19,655 nt of DNA from JACCQS01 sp050999295 (GTDB lineage: Bacteria; Actinomycetota; Actinomycetes; Mycobacteriales; Geodermatophilaceae). Under the pieces are notes generated by a model that was given only the letters and a program-made list of their open reading frames with translations, was not told where the DNA came from and did no database searches. Shown piece by piece: positions 7,760 through 15,228 of the stretch. The translations under genes and the position numbers were made by a program. Position 1 is the stretch's first letter, and each line of letters opens with the position of its first letter. The stretch lies in contig JBPCPI010000260.1 of the NCBI GenBank assembly GCA_050999295.1, positions 1 through 19,655 of the forward strand, in the 5' to 3' direction.

Positions 7760-7995
7760 TGCGAGGTGACGCTGTCGAGTGCATCCTGGATGGCGGTGAC
7801 GATCGCCTCGCGGAAGGGGATCAGGATGGCCAGCACGAGGGCGGCCGTCATCACGGTGATCATCACCCAGCCTGGCACGTCGCCGCGTTCCCGATCCGTA
7901 CCACGCAAGCGCGACACCGACATCGCCCACCACACCAGGACGCAGGCCAGCATTATGCCGGCGCGAGTCCCTCTCCCTTGACGCCGATCGATCAT
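7756..7995 (-). CDS. Flp-type pilin of the actinobacterial Tad system
   Basis: The 79-residue product is the likely major pilin. RGDVPGWVMITVMTAALVLA (residues 37-56) is the processing region plus hydrophobic helix seen in actinobacterial Flp-like/DUF4244-type pilins. Cleavage would be expected near G38. The start at 7995 (ATG) has a good GAGAGGAA ribosome site, giving an unusually long 38-residue leader that itself contains a hydrophobic stretch (residues 13-25). An internal ATG at 7923 would give a conventional short leader, but its ribosome site is weak. It lies 34 bases after tadC and overlaps the following TadE-like gene by 4 bases. Confidence 0.82.
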   Translation of the reverse strand: MIDRRQGRGTRAGIMLACVLVWWAMSVSRLRGTDRERGDVPGWVMITVMTAALVLAILIPFREAIVTAIQDALDSVTSQ

Positions 7996-8029
7996 CTCTG
8001 TGTTCCTCTCACCCGGGGGTCATGTTTCG

Positions 8030-8974
8030 TCAACTGGCCAGCGACACGATGCTGATGAGGCCGGGAAAGAGCGCGAACAGAACGGTCACCGGAAGGATCA
8101 GGAAGACCACTGGGACCATCATCGCGATCTCTTTACGGCCGCCGCTGTCGAGCAGTTCACGCTTGCCGGCCTCGCGTACGTCCGCGGCCTGGGCACGTAG
8201 CACCTCGGCCAACGGAGTCCCCCGTTCCAGGGCGACCACCAGGCCGTCCACGAACCGGGCCAGAGGGGCCAGCGAGGTGCGCTCCACCAATCCCTGCAGC
8301 GCCTCGACCAGCGGCGTACCCGCACGCGCCCTGCCCAGGGTCTCGGCCAGTTCCTGGCCGAGTTGCCCGCCGCTGAGCCGGCAGACCCGATCGATCGCGC
8401 CGACCGGGCTTTCTCCGGCCGTCACGGCCAGGGCAAGCAACTCGGCGACGATCGGGAACTCGGCCAGCATGATCTGCTCGCGCTTGGTGACCTCCTGGGT
8501 GAGCCACCAGTCCCGGCCGAGCACGCCGCCCACTAGACCCGCACCGCACAACAGGGTCACCGACAGCAGGTTCAGCGTTCCGCTCACTGTGGTGAAGAGC
8601 AGGGCCGCCACCGAGCCGGCACCGAGTCCAATGACGGCCCAGATGACCTGCTCGATCCTGAAGTCCTCGACTGAGTCGTTGCTGCCTAGGGCAGCCAGCC
8701 GGCGCCGTACCGAGGCACGGCCGCCCACGAGCCGGTCCACGATCCGCGCACCGTCGCTCATGGCCGGCCCCGCCAGGCGACGAATGAGCCCGGCCATCCC
8801 CGACGCCGCCGGGGCCACGAACAACAGCCTGGATGGCGTCGGGGTATCTCGGAGGTAGGGCGCCAGGCGATCTTCGAGCCGGATCGATCGCAGCGGCGGT
8901 GCAGCCCGTACCGCCAGCAGAACCCCGATCGCCGCGACGAACCCCAAGCCCATGCCCAGCAGCGTGGGACTCAT
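8030..8974 (-). CDS. tadC: TadC-like inner-membrane platform protein (type II secretion F family)
   Basis: TadC pairs with TadB to form the membrane platform on which the TadA ATPase assembles the pilus. The 314-residue product has a T2SSF domain: AEFPIVAELLALAVTAGESPVGAI, quoted in part as LLALAVTAGESPVGAI, then VDGLVVALERGTPLAEVLRAQA. Hydrophobic segments are at the N-terminus (about 5-22), in the middle (about 112-165, two helices) and at the C-terminus (about 285-312). The ATG at 8974 is chosen because upstream residues in the same frame are Arg/Trp/Cys-rich and are the shadow of tadB. It lies 37 bases after tadB and 34 before the pilin. Confidence 0.9.
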   Translation of the reverse strand: MSPTLLGMGLGFVAAIGVLLAVRAAPPLRSIRLEDRLAPYLRDTPTPSRLLFVAPAASGMAGLIRRLAGPAMSDGARIVDRLVGGRASVRRRLAALGSNDSVEDFRIEQVIWAVIGLGAGSVAALLFTTVSGTLNLLSVTLLCGAGLVGGVLGRDWWLTQEVTKREQIMLAEFPIVAELLALAVTAGESPVGAIDRVCRLSGGQLGQELAETLGRARAGTPLVEALQGLVERTSLAPLARFVDGLVVALERGTPLAEVLRAQAADVREAGKRELLDSGGRKEIAMMVPVVFLILPVTVLFALFPGLISIVSLAS

Positions 8975-9011
8975 GTCCGCCAGCGGCGTTCGGCCGCCTC
9001 GTAACTCGCAC

Positions 9012-9884
9012 TCATGCCAGCACCCGCGGCTCCTCGGGCAGCCGACCGATGCGCAGCATGAGCCGGTAGGCGACAACGCAGACGACACCGCCGCCGACCA
9101 GAAGCCCGGTCCCGACCGGGGTGTCGTATGCCACCAGCGTGGTCTGCTGCGTGGCCAGCAGAAGCAGCACGGCCCACGGGGCCGCGACAGCCAGCCGTGC
9201 GGCGTTGATGGTCCAGCCCTGCCGGGTTTCGAGTTCGGCCCGGACGCGCGCATCCTCGCGCAAGAACGTTGCCAGGGTCCGCAGCACCCGACCGAGGTCG
9301 GTTCCGCCCACCTCGCGGGCCACGCGCAGTGTCTCGATGATCCGATCGGCGACCGGGTCGGCGAGTTCGTCCTTCAACGCATCGACACAGGCCATGAATC
9401 GGCCGCTGGAGCGGTATCGCGCACCGAATTCGGCGAACGGTGCACGTACGACCTCGGGCCCGCGGACCGCAAGCCCCGACAATGCCTCTGGCAGGGACAA
9501 CCCGGCCCGCACCGCGGAGACCAGGTTGTCGACGACCTCCGGCCAGACCGCGCGCAGGTCAGCTAGGCGCTTGCGGGCCAGCCGCCGGACCAGCACCCAC
9601 GGCAAGAGCGCGCCGAACAGCCCGAAGCAGATACTGATCGTCACGGTGCTGGTCGCCAGCAACACGATGACCGCCGCGAGCAGCCCGGCCGCGACCTGAA
9701 TGAACAGGAGCTGGGTCGAGCTCGCGCCTTGCAGACCAGCGCGACGCAGCTGTTCGTTGCGGGAATGACTGAAGCCTCCGGTGCGCGCCACGGCAGGGGG
9801 CGTGACGCCCCGGCTGCGCCAGATGAGCAGCAGCCCGGTGCCCAGGAGCAGCCCTAGTACCGCCCCGAGCCCGCCGGTACTCAC
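9012..9884 (-). CDS. tadB: TadB-like inner-membrane platform protein (type II secretion F family)
   Basis: The 290-residue product is the TadB platform protein. Two helices lie near the N-terminus (about 5-23 and 60-98). A cytoplasmic T2SSF domain follows (WPEVVDNLVSAVRAGLSLPEAL at about 113-134, quoted in part as LVSAVRAGLSLPEAL, and VAREVGGTDLGRVLRTLATF). Two C-terminal helices are at about 232-280. The start is a GTG at 9884 that overlaps the tadA stop by four bases (GTGA), so the two are translationally coupled. The fold and the gene order tadA-tadB-tadC are standard for the Tad system. Confidence 0.92.
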   Translation of the reverse strand: MSTGGLGAVLGLLLGTGLLLIWRSRGVTPPAVARTGGFSHSRNEQLRRAGLQGASSTQLLFIQVAAGLLAAVIVLLATSTVTISICFGLFGALLPWVLVRRLARKRLADLRAVWPEVVDNLVSAVRAGLSLPEALSGLAVRGPEVVRAPFAEFGARYRSSGRFMACVDALKDELADPVADRIIETLRVAREVGGTDLGRVLRTLATFLREDARVRAELETRQGWTINAARLAVAAPWAVLLLLATQQTTLVAYDTPVGTGLLVGGGVVCVVAYRLMLRIGRLPEEPRVLA

Positions 9885-11188
9885 CAGTGACGCCCGGCTG
9901 GGGTATGCCGTGCCGAATTCGGCTCGTCAGCCGAAGGCCCCAGGACGCTGACCAACTCGATTCCGATCCGGGCGAATCGGTCGGCGTGCGGCGGAAAGCC
10001 ATCTGCGCGTACCAGGACGCCCTCTCGGGAATGGAAGATGTCACTGGTCTCCACGACATCACCCTCGGTACGGCCGGACAGGCCGACGATCTCGCGTACC
10101 CGCCGTTGGCCGGAGGGGTCGGTGCCGATGTGCACGATCAGATCCACGCTGGCCGCAACCGTCGGTACGACGAAGGCGTGACCGATGTTGTCGCCGGCCA
10201 GCAGCGGGAGCGTGCAGAGCTTGATGACCGCCTCGCGGGCGGAGTTGGCGTGGATCGAGCACATGCCCGGGAGGCCCGAGTTCAGCGCGATCAACAGGTC
10301 GAGCGCCTCTTCCTGACGGACCTCACCGACTATGATCCGAGACGGGCGCATCCGCAGCGCTTCCTTGACCAACCGGCGCAGGGGGATCGCGCCGTTGCCC
10401 TCGAGGTTGGGCAGGCGGGTCTGCATCGAGACCACGTCCGGAAGTGGGATGCGAAGCTCGAAGACCTCCTCGACGCTGATCACCCGTTCCCGGGCCGGGA
10501 TCGCGGCGCACAAACAGTTGAGCAACGTGGTCTTGCCGGCCTGAGTACCACCGGAGACCACCACGTTGAGCCCAGCGGCGACCGCGGCTTCGAGGAAGCG
10601 AGCCGCACCCGGGGTGATGGTGCCCAGCGCGATGAGCTCGTCGAGGGAGTACGCCTGCAGGATGAACTTGCGGATGTTCACCGCTAGGTGCGCCCGGGTG
10701 ATGTCCGGGATCACCACGTGCAGCCGCGACCCGTCGGGCATCATCGCGTCGACGAAGGGTTGACTGAGATCGACTCGCCGGCCCGAGGTACGCAGCATTC
10801 GCTCGACCAAGTCGGCCAATGCCTCGGTGGACAGGATCGTGGTCGTCAGCTCGGAGCGCCCCTTACGCGCGATGAAGACCTTCCCGGGCTCGTTGACCCA
10901 GATTTCCTCGACCTCGGGGTCGTCGAGATAGCGCTGCAGCGGGCCGAACCCGGCGACCTCGTCCAGGACCGCGCGTACGGCCTGGTCGTGGTCCCCTACC
11001 GGCGGCAGCGAGGACGAGGCAGCACGGTCCTCGTAGTCGAGGACAACCTCCCGGACCAGCGAGCGGATTCGGCCGGCATCGTGGAACGGGTCGACCCCGC
11101 GGCGACGGATGAGTTCGCGAACCTCGTCGTCGATGATCTCGGCTGCCGAACCACCGTTGCGCATGCCACCTACTTCGGGCGAGTCCAT
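9881..11188 (-). CDS. tadA: TadA-like pilus assembly ATPase (CpaF/type II-IV secretion ATPase)
   Basis: TadA is the hexameric cytoplasmic ATPase that powers Flp pilus assembly. Counting from the furthest possible start (TTG at 11206), the sequence shows Walker A GGTQAGKTT at 219-227, the acidic box SVEEVFEL at 244-251, Walker B IIVGEVR at 291-297 with E295, and the histidine box SIHANSA at 317-323. An N-terminal domain precedes them (GFGPLQRYLDDPEVEEIWVN). I prefer the ATG at 11188 (435 residues): a candidate -10 element at 11209-11214 would place the transcript start downstream of the TTG. A third option is the ATG at 11164. No TadZ/Ssd gene precedes it. Confidence 0.93.
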   Translation of the reverse strand: MDSPEVGGMRNGGSAAEIIDDEVRELIRRRGVDPFHDAGRIRSLVREVVLDYEDRAASSSLPPVGDHDQAVRAVLDEVAGFGPLQRYLDDPEVEEIWVNEPGKVFIARKGRSELTTTILSTEALADLVERMLRTSGRRVDLSQPFVDAMMPDGSRLHVVIPDITRAHLAVNIRKFILQAYSLDELIALGTITPGAARFLEAAVAAGLNVVVSGGTQAGKTTLLNCLCAAIPARERVISVEEVFELRIPLPDVVSMQTRLPNLEGNGAIPLRRLVKEALRMRPSRIIVGEVRQEEALDLLIALNSGLPGMCSIHANSAREAVIKLCTLPLLAGDNIGHAFVVPTVAASVDLIVHIGTDPSGQRRVREIVGLSGRTEGDVVETSDIFHSREGVLVRADGFPPHADRFARIGIELVSVLGPSADEPNSARHTPAGRHW

Positions 11189-11208
11189 GATCACGATCAG
11201 TGGCAAAG

Positions 11209-11236
11209 AGTATGCGAGAAACCAGGAGGGCGTCAG
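11209..11236 (-). promoter_or_regulatory. Candidate promoter of the Tad operon
   Basis: On the minus strand CTGACG (11231-11236) and CATACT (11209-11214) are separated by 16 bases and match four of six and four of six positions of the TTGACA/TATAAT consensus, with the -10 scored against TATAAT. The predicted transcript would start near 11202, giving a leader of about 14 bases before the ATG at 11188. Weak matches, but the position is right. Confidence 0.3.
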
Positions 11237-11363
11237 AAAACTTCCGGAAGCCTGTGGACGCGCGCGCGGCTCCGGCGATCGTGACGAACGGCGCCCTTCG
11301 TCTCAACCTATGTGCGCCGTAGAGCGTGTCTATAGGTGTGATGCTGGCGAGTGTGAAGTGCGC

Positions 11364-11882
11364 ATGATGAGCAGCGACGAGGACGAGTTCCGCGACTTCG
11401 TCGTCGCCCGCTCCCCGGCGTTGTTGCGGGTGGCCTTCCTGCTCACCGGCGACCGCGGTCATGCCGAGGACCTCTTGCAGACCGCCCTGATGAAGACCTC
11501 TCGGCGCTGGACGAAGCTCGCCGACCGCGACGCCAGCTACGCCTACGTACGCCGGGTGATGGTCAATACGCAGACCAGTTGGCTGCGCCGCCGGCGGGTG
11601 GTCGAGAACTTCGTCGACGTCGTCCCGGACTCAGCAGCGCAGCTGGATGACTTCTCCGCCGTCGAGGGACGAGCGTTGCCAGCCCTAGCCCAGCTGCCAG
11701 CCGGTATGCGGGTCGTTCTCGTGCTCCGCTTCTACGAGGACCTCAGTGAAGCCGAAACGGCCAGGCTGTTGGGTTGCTCGGCCGGCACGGTCAAGAGCCA
11801 GACCTCGCGCGGGCTGGATCGACTACGGAGCTACTTCGCAGAGGTTCCCTCCGCCTCCGCAACGAATCGAGAGGAACCGTGA
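11364..11882 (+). CDS. SigE-family (small ECF-type) RNA polymerase sigma factor
   Basis: The 172-residue product has only regions 2 and 4. Region 2 is about 9-77 (FRDFVVARSPALLRVAFLLT, then HAEDLLQTALMKTSRRW, then YVRRVMVNTQTSWLRRRR). Region 4 is about 104-158 (LPALAQLPAGMRVVLVLRF, then a helix-turn-helix EAETARLLGCSAGTVKSQTSRGL). The ARS..LLRTAYLLTGD-like start and SWLRRRR stretch are typical of the actinobacterial SigE family. Two adjacent ATG codons (11364, 11367) are possible starts; upstream in-frame sequence does not resemble the family. A possible ECF-type promoter, TCAACC at 11303-11308 and CGTGTC at 11325-11330, would fit autoregulation but is speculative. It overlaps the next gene by one base (TGATG). 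Confidence 0.92.
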   Translation: MMSSDEDEFRDFVVARSPALLRVAFLLTGDRGHAEDLLQTALMKTSRRWTKLADRDASYAYVRRVMVNTQTSWLRRRRVVENFVDVVPDSAAQLDDFSAVEGRALPALAQLPAGMRVVLVLRFYEDLSEAETARLLGCSAGTVKSQTSRGLDRLRSYFAEVPSASATNREEP

Positions 11883-13273
11883 TGGACGTCGACTACCTCC
11901 GCGTGGCGCTGCGCGAGGACGCCCAACTCGTGGGCGCGCCGGAATCGGACCTCTACGATCGCGTACGGGAACGCCGCCAGTGCTCCGATCGGCGCCGGCT
12001 GACGGCTCTCGCGGCAGGCTTGGCCGCGCTTCTCGTCGGCATCGCCATTCCGGTTTCGCTGAACGCGCTACAGCGCTTAGCCGAACCCGCTCAAGTCGCC
12101 AGTCCCAGCGGCATCGAGGGACATCTGGGCCTGCCCACACGCGGGAGCCTCGCCGATGACGCGGACTTCATCGAGCAGGTCCGCCAACTGCCATGGGATG
12201 TCCCCGACGGCGTACCGCCCACCGAAAGCCGTCACGTCGTGTTCGCCGGCGATGTTCCCGGCCAGCGGTGGGCACTGGTCGCCGGCAGCCTGGACAACGG
12301 CACGGTGGTAGCGGCCTGGTTCTTCGGACCGATCGGGGCGGAGGCGACTCAACTCGCCTTCAACTACGACCAACGACCTGTCTTCCACGACCAGCCGTTA
12401 AACGTGGTGAATACCGACAACCCCGAGATGGCCCTCGTCGTGATCACCGCCCCCGGGGACGTCGTCGAGATCTCCCGCTACACCTACATCGACAATGTGG
12501 GCGGGATCTACCGGACCTACCAGCCGCTGGACACCGTCGACGGCGTCGCCGTCACGAGCGTCGACGCGAGCAGTGGCGGCATCGGTGCGAGCGTCACGGT
12601 CACCCGGGACGGACAGCGGCTCTTTCGCGGGGCGCCAACCCTCTTCGGCCCCGGCTTGCAACCAGAGCTGACCGCGATCGACTTCGACGATCCTCGGGAC
12701 CTAGCTGAGCTGGTTCCGGATCCGAGTTGGATAGCCCAGGGGTTCGCGGGGCTGGCCGCACCGATCGGCATCCCGATCAACGAGCTCTCCCCCGTCCTCT
12801 TGTTTGGTGGGCCGATTCCGGGCACACCCGGGTGGGAGACCACGGCCGTCATCGTTGCTATCACCGTCCCCTCCGGTGCGACCGCGGTGAGTTCTATGGT
12901 GTATGCCAGCCGCATCGAGCAAGGCGGCGCGATCGTTGGAGTCACTGGCGAGAGCTACGTCCTGCCGTCCGGGCTGCTGGACACCTCCGGCCTGGCTCTG
13001 CGGGTCGGCCTACCGGGCGACGGAAGCGCACCGGCGCCCGTGTCCCTGCTCATCATCGCCCCCGTTCAGTTCAACACCGCGCAGCCGCTCGGACCCGGCG
13101 ATGTCCCAGTGGGAGCCGAGATCGCGCTGAATGCGGGTCTCGCTCTCGTGGCATACCCGGACTCGACCGTCCGGGTGGCGCTCGCAGGGTCAGCCGGGAT
13201 CGGCTCAATAGTGGAAATCGGCGAAGGCCAAGTCTTCAGCTACCCGGACAACGGGCCTGGCTACACCGACTGA
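11882..13273 (+). CDS. Single-pass membrane protein, putative regulator of the adjacent sigma factor
   Basis: The 463-residue product is coupled to the sigma gene: its ATG shares a base with the sigma TGA, and a GAGAGGA ribosome site precedes it. It has a short cytoplasmic part (1-39, including LREDAQLVGAPESDLYDRVR), one transmembrane helix (about 40-60), and a large extracytoplasmic part of about 400 residues. The latter is rich in beta-strand-like Val/Ile/Gly stretches and lacks Cys. The layout is that of membrane-anchored partners often found behind SigE-family genes. A zinc-binding anti-sigma H-x3-C-x2-C motif is absent. I do not recognise the outer domain. Sensing an extracellular signal and holding the sigma factor is inference from position and topology only. 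Confidence 0.85.
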   Translation: MDVDYLRVALREDAQLVGAPESDLYDRVRERRQCSDRRRLTALAAGLAALLVGIAIPVSLNALQRLAEPAQVASPSGIEGHLGLPTRGSLADDADFIEQVRQLPWDVPDGVPPTESRHVVFAGDVPGQRWALVAGSLDNGTVVAAWFFGPIGAEATQLAFNYDQRPVFHDQPLNVVNTDNPEMALVVITAPGDVVEISRYTYIDNVGGIYRTYQPLDTVDGVAVTSVDASSGGIGASVTVTRDGQRLFRGAPTLFGPGLQPELTAIDFDDPRDLAELVPDPSWIAQGFAGLAAPIGIPINELSPVLLFGGPIPGTPGWETTAVIVAITVPSGATAVSSMVYASRIEQGGAIVGVTGESYVLPSGLLDTSGLALRVGLPGDGSAPAPVSLLIIAPVQFNTAQPLGPGDVPVGAEIALNAGLALVAYPDSTVRVALAGSAGIGSIVEIGEGQVFSYPDNGPGYTD

Positions 13274-13304
13274 TCGGCAAGGATTTGGCTGCGGCGAGTT
13301 GCGG

Positions 13305-14648
13305 TCAGCCTGCTGCGGCGGCCTCGCGGGCGGCGATCCGGGCACGAACCTCGGGACGGCGCAGCGGCGGGACGGTCTTGGGCGGCTGACGGCGGTCGGG
13401 CAGCTGCTCGAGCAGCCGTGTCGTTGTCGCGGTGACCTCGGCTACCGCAGCTTCGAAGGCATCGTGCTGCGTCCCAGAGGGATCACGCAGGCCAGAGACC
13501 TTGCGTACGTACTGCCGTGCGGCGGCTTCGATCTCGTCGTCGGTGGCAGCAGGCTCCAGTCCACGTAGTTCAGTGATGTTTCGGCACATCCTCTGACCGT
13601 ACGTCCGCGCCGCCCACGACGCACCCCCGCGACCCGGCCAGGACTCAGCCGGCGACCGAGTATCGCGCTGGACCCAACTCATGTCCGGGTAGCGGTCGCC
13701 GGCGGGGCGCAGCGTCGCCAGCTCGTCGAGATCGGCTCGAGTCAGTTCGAGCTCCACTGCGGCGGCGTTCTCCTCCAGATAGCTGCGCCGCTTGGTTCCC
13801 GGAATCGGTACGACATCGGGTCCCTGCGCCAGCAGCCAGGCCAGCGCCACCTGCGATGGCGCCGCCTCGTGTGCGGTCGCGATCGTCGCTATCCGGTCCA
13901 CCAGAACCTGATTGGCGGCCAGGTTGTCGGCCTGCCAACGCGGCAACGTCCGGCGGAAGTCGTCTGCGGCCAGCTCGGTGGTCGAGGCGGCCGAACCGGT
14001 CAGCTGTCCACGGCCCAGCGGGCTGTACGGGATCAGTCCGATGCCCAGCTCGCGTGCCACCGGGACCACGAAGTCCTCGATGTCCCGGCTGAAGATGGAC
14101 CACTCGGACTGGATCGCGGCGATGGGATGTACGGCAGCCGCGCGTCGGATCGTGTCAGCCGAACCCTCCGACAAGCCGAGCGCGCCAACCTTGCCGGCCG
14201 CGACCAGTTCTGCCATGGCGCCGACCGTGTCCTCGATCGGGACCTGCGGGTCGGGCCGGTGCAGGTAGTACAGGTCGACGCGCTCGACGCCGAGCCGGGT
14301 CAACGAGCGGTCGATGGCAGCGCGCACGTAATCCGGTGACCCGTCGACGCCCCTGGGCCGGGAAGTCGCCGGATCGACCAGGATGCCGAACTTCGTGGCC
14401 AGTGTGATCTCGTCCCTTCGGCCGGCGATCGCCTCGCCGACGAGCCTCTCGTTCTCGCCCTGGCCGTACATGTCAGCGGTGTCGAGGAAGGTGACTCCGA
14501 GGTCGAGCGCCCGCCGGATCGTCGCCAGCGCCTCGTTTCGGTCGCTCGGGCCGTACGCGTAGCTCATGCCCATGCAACCCAGGCCCAGGGCTGAGACGGT
14601 GAGGTCGGTGCCGAGGCGACGGGACTGGATGAGTTTGGTCGTGCTCAT
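13305..14648 (-). CDS. Aldo/keto reductase fused to a C-terminal DUF2277 domain
   Basis: Residues 1 to about 330 are an NADPH-dependent aldo/keto reductase that reduces carbonyl compounds. The catalytic tetrad is D56, Y61 (FLDTADMYGQG), K86 (LATKFG) and H130 (LYYLHRPDP), and the cofactor region is VPIPGTKRRSYLEEN. The reductase ends at about 330 (MSWVQRDTR), a normal end for the family. A Gly/Trp-rich linker (336-353) leads without a stop into residues 354-447, which are a complete DUF2277: MCRNITELRGLEPAATDDEI and AARQYVRKVSGLRDPS. DUF2277 usually stands alone at about 90 residues and starts with exactly MCRNI. An ATG at 13589 could start it separately. The gene start (ATG 14648) has an AAGGGGA ribosome site. 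It follows a MerR regulator across a 70-nt hairpin. True fusion and a recent frameshift are both possible. Confidence 0.88.
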   Translation of the reverse strand: MSTTKLIQSRRLGTDLTVSALGLGCMGMSYAYGPSDRNEALATIRRALDLGVTFLDTADMYGQGENERLVGEAIAGRRDEITLATKFGILVDPATSRPRGVDGSPDYVRAAIDRSLTRLGVERVDLYYLHRPDPQVPIEDTVGAMAELVAAGKVGALGLSEGSADTIRRAAAVHPIAAIQSEWSIFSRDIEDFVVPVARELGIGLIPYSPLGRGQLTGSAASTTELAADDFRRTLPRWQADNLAANQVLVDRIATIATAHEAAPSQVALAWLLAQGPDVVPIPGTKRRSYLEENAAAVELELTRADLDELATLRPAGDRYPDMSWVQRDTRSPAESWPGRGGASWAARTYGQRMCRNITELRGLEPAATDDEIEAAARQYVRKVSGLRDPSGTQHDAFEAAVAEVTATTTRLLEQLPDRRQPPKTVPPLRRPEVRARIAAREAAAAG

Positions 14649-14669
14649 GGTGGGTCCCCTTCAGTTTGC

Positions 14670-14739
14670 GCTTTGCCTACCTGGCGCCGCGACACGCCGG
14701 TCGCGATCCCGGCGCGTCGCGACAGCAGGTAGGCAAAGC
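14670..14739 (-). promoter_or_regulatory. Large stable hairpin between the MerR gene and the reductase gene
   Basis: The outer arms GCTTTGCCTACCTG (14670-14683) and CAGGTAGGCAAAGC (14726-14739) are perfectly complementary. After a 4x4 internal loop, 14688-14700 pairs with 14709-14721 over 13 bases around an 8-base loop. The only inner non-Watson-Crick position (14694/14715) is A-C on the plus strand but U-G in RNA made from the minus strand, so the fold is better in the merR-to-reductase transcript. It starts 5 bases after the MerR stop and ends 9 bases before the reductase ribosome site. No U-run follows. Possible roles are a terminator/attenuator, an mRNA processing or stability element, or a dispersed palindromic repeat. 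Confidence 0.75.
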
Positions 14740-14744
14740 TGGGA

Positions 14745-15221
14745 TTACGGTGCGCAGTCGCCGCCGTAGGTCGTGATCTTGTAATCGACGACCGCCTGCG
14801 CCCACTGCAACTCCTCCATCCGGGATTGGATGGATGCGCGATGCGTGTGCAGCAGAGCCAGCCGCTCGGGCACGGTGGAATCGCCGCGTTCAACGAGGTC
14901 GACGTAACGCCGGATATCGCGAATCGGCATGTCGGACATACGGAGTCTGGTGATGAATACCACGCGGCCGAGCGCGTCCCGATCATACGAGCGCCGACCG
15001 CCGCCATCGCGGGCCACGGAGACCAGGCCGATGCGTTCGTAGTACCGCAGTGTGTGAGCCGTGACCCCGGTGAGCGCTGAGACCTCGGCGATCGGCAGTG
15101 CGTTGCCCACTTCCTCCGGAAGTCCCAGGGACCGGACGAGTTCCTCGGACAGTGGCGGCAAATTCCCGCCGTCACCTGCCTGCTCGATCAATGACCGCAA
15201 GCGTTCAGCGACGGGGCTCAT
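14745..15221 (-). CDS. MerR-family transcriptional regulator
   Basis: MerR regulators bind between over-spaced -35 and -10 elements and twist the DNA to activate transcription. The 158-residue product has an N-terminal extension of about 40 residues, then the MerR DNA-binding domain (LPIAEVSALTGVTAHTLRYY at 42-61, wing and RRSYDRDAL at 76-84), VVFITRLRMSDMPIRDIRRY, and a dimerisation helix at about 115-150. The effector-binding tail is short with a single cysteine (C156), so it is not a typical metal sensor. The ATG at 15221 coincides with the transcription start expected from the promoter described at 15229-15259, so translation is probably leaderless. It lies just upstream of an aldo/keto reductase on the same strand, a pairing common in Actinobacteria. 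Confidence 0.92.
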   Translation of the reverse strand: MSPVAERLRSLIEQAGDGGNLPPLSEELVRSLGLPEEVGNALPIAEVSALTGVTAHTLRYYERIGLVSVARDGGGRRSYDRDALGRVVFITRLRMSDMPIRDIRRYVDLVERGDSTVPERLALLHTHRASIQSRMEELQWAQAVVDYKITTYGGDCAP

Positions 15222-15228
15222 GGGCACC

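Noticed and set aside
8022..8858. Plus-strand open frame of 278 codons opposite tadC
   Set aside because: The Ser/Arg/Thr/Pro-rich, low-complexity product is typical of an antisense shadow.
8975..9253. 93-codon upstream extension of the tadC frame
   Set aside because: The residues are Arg/Trp/Cys-rich and overlap tadB; TadC homology begins at the ATG at 8974.
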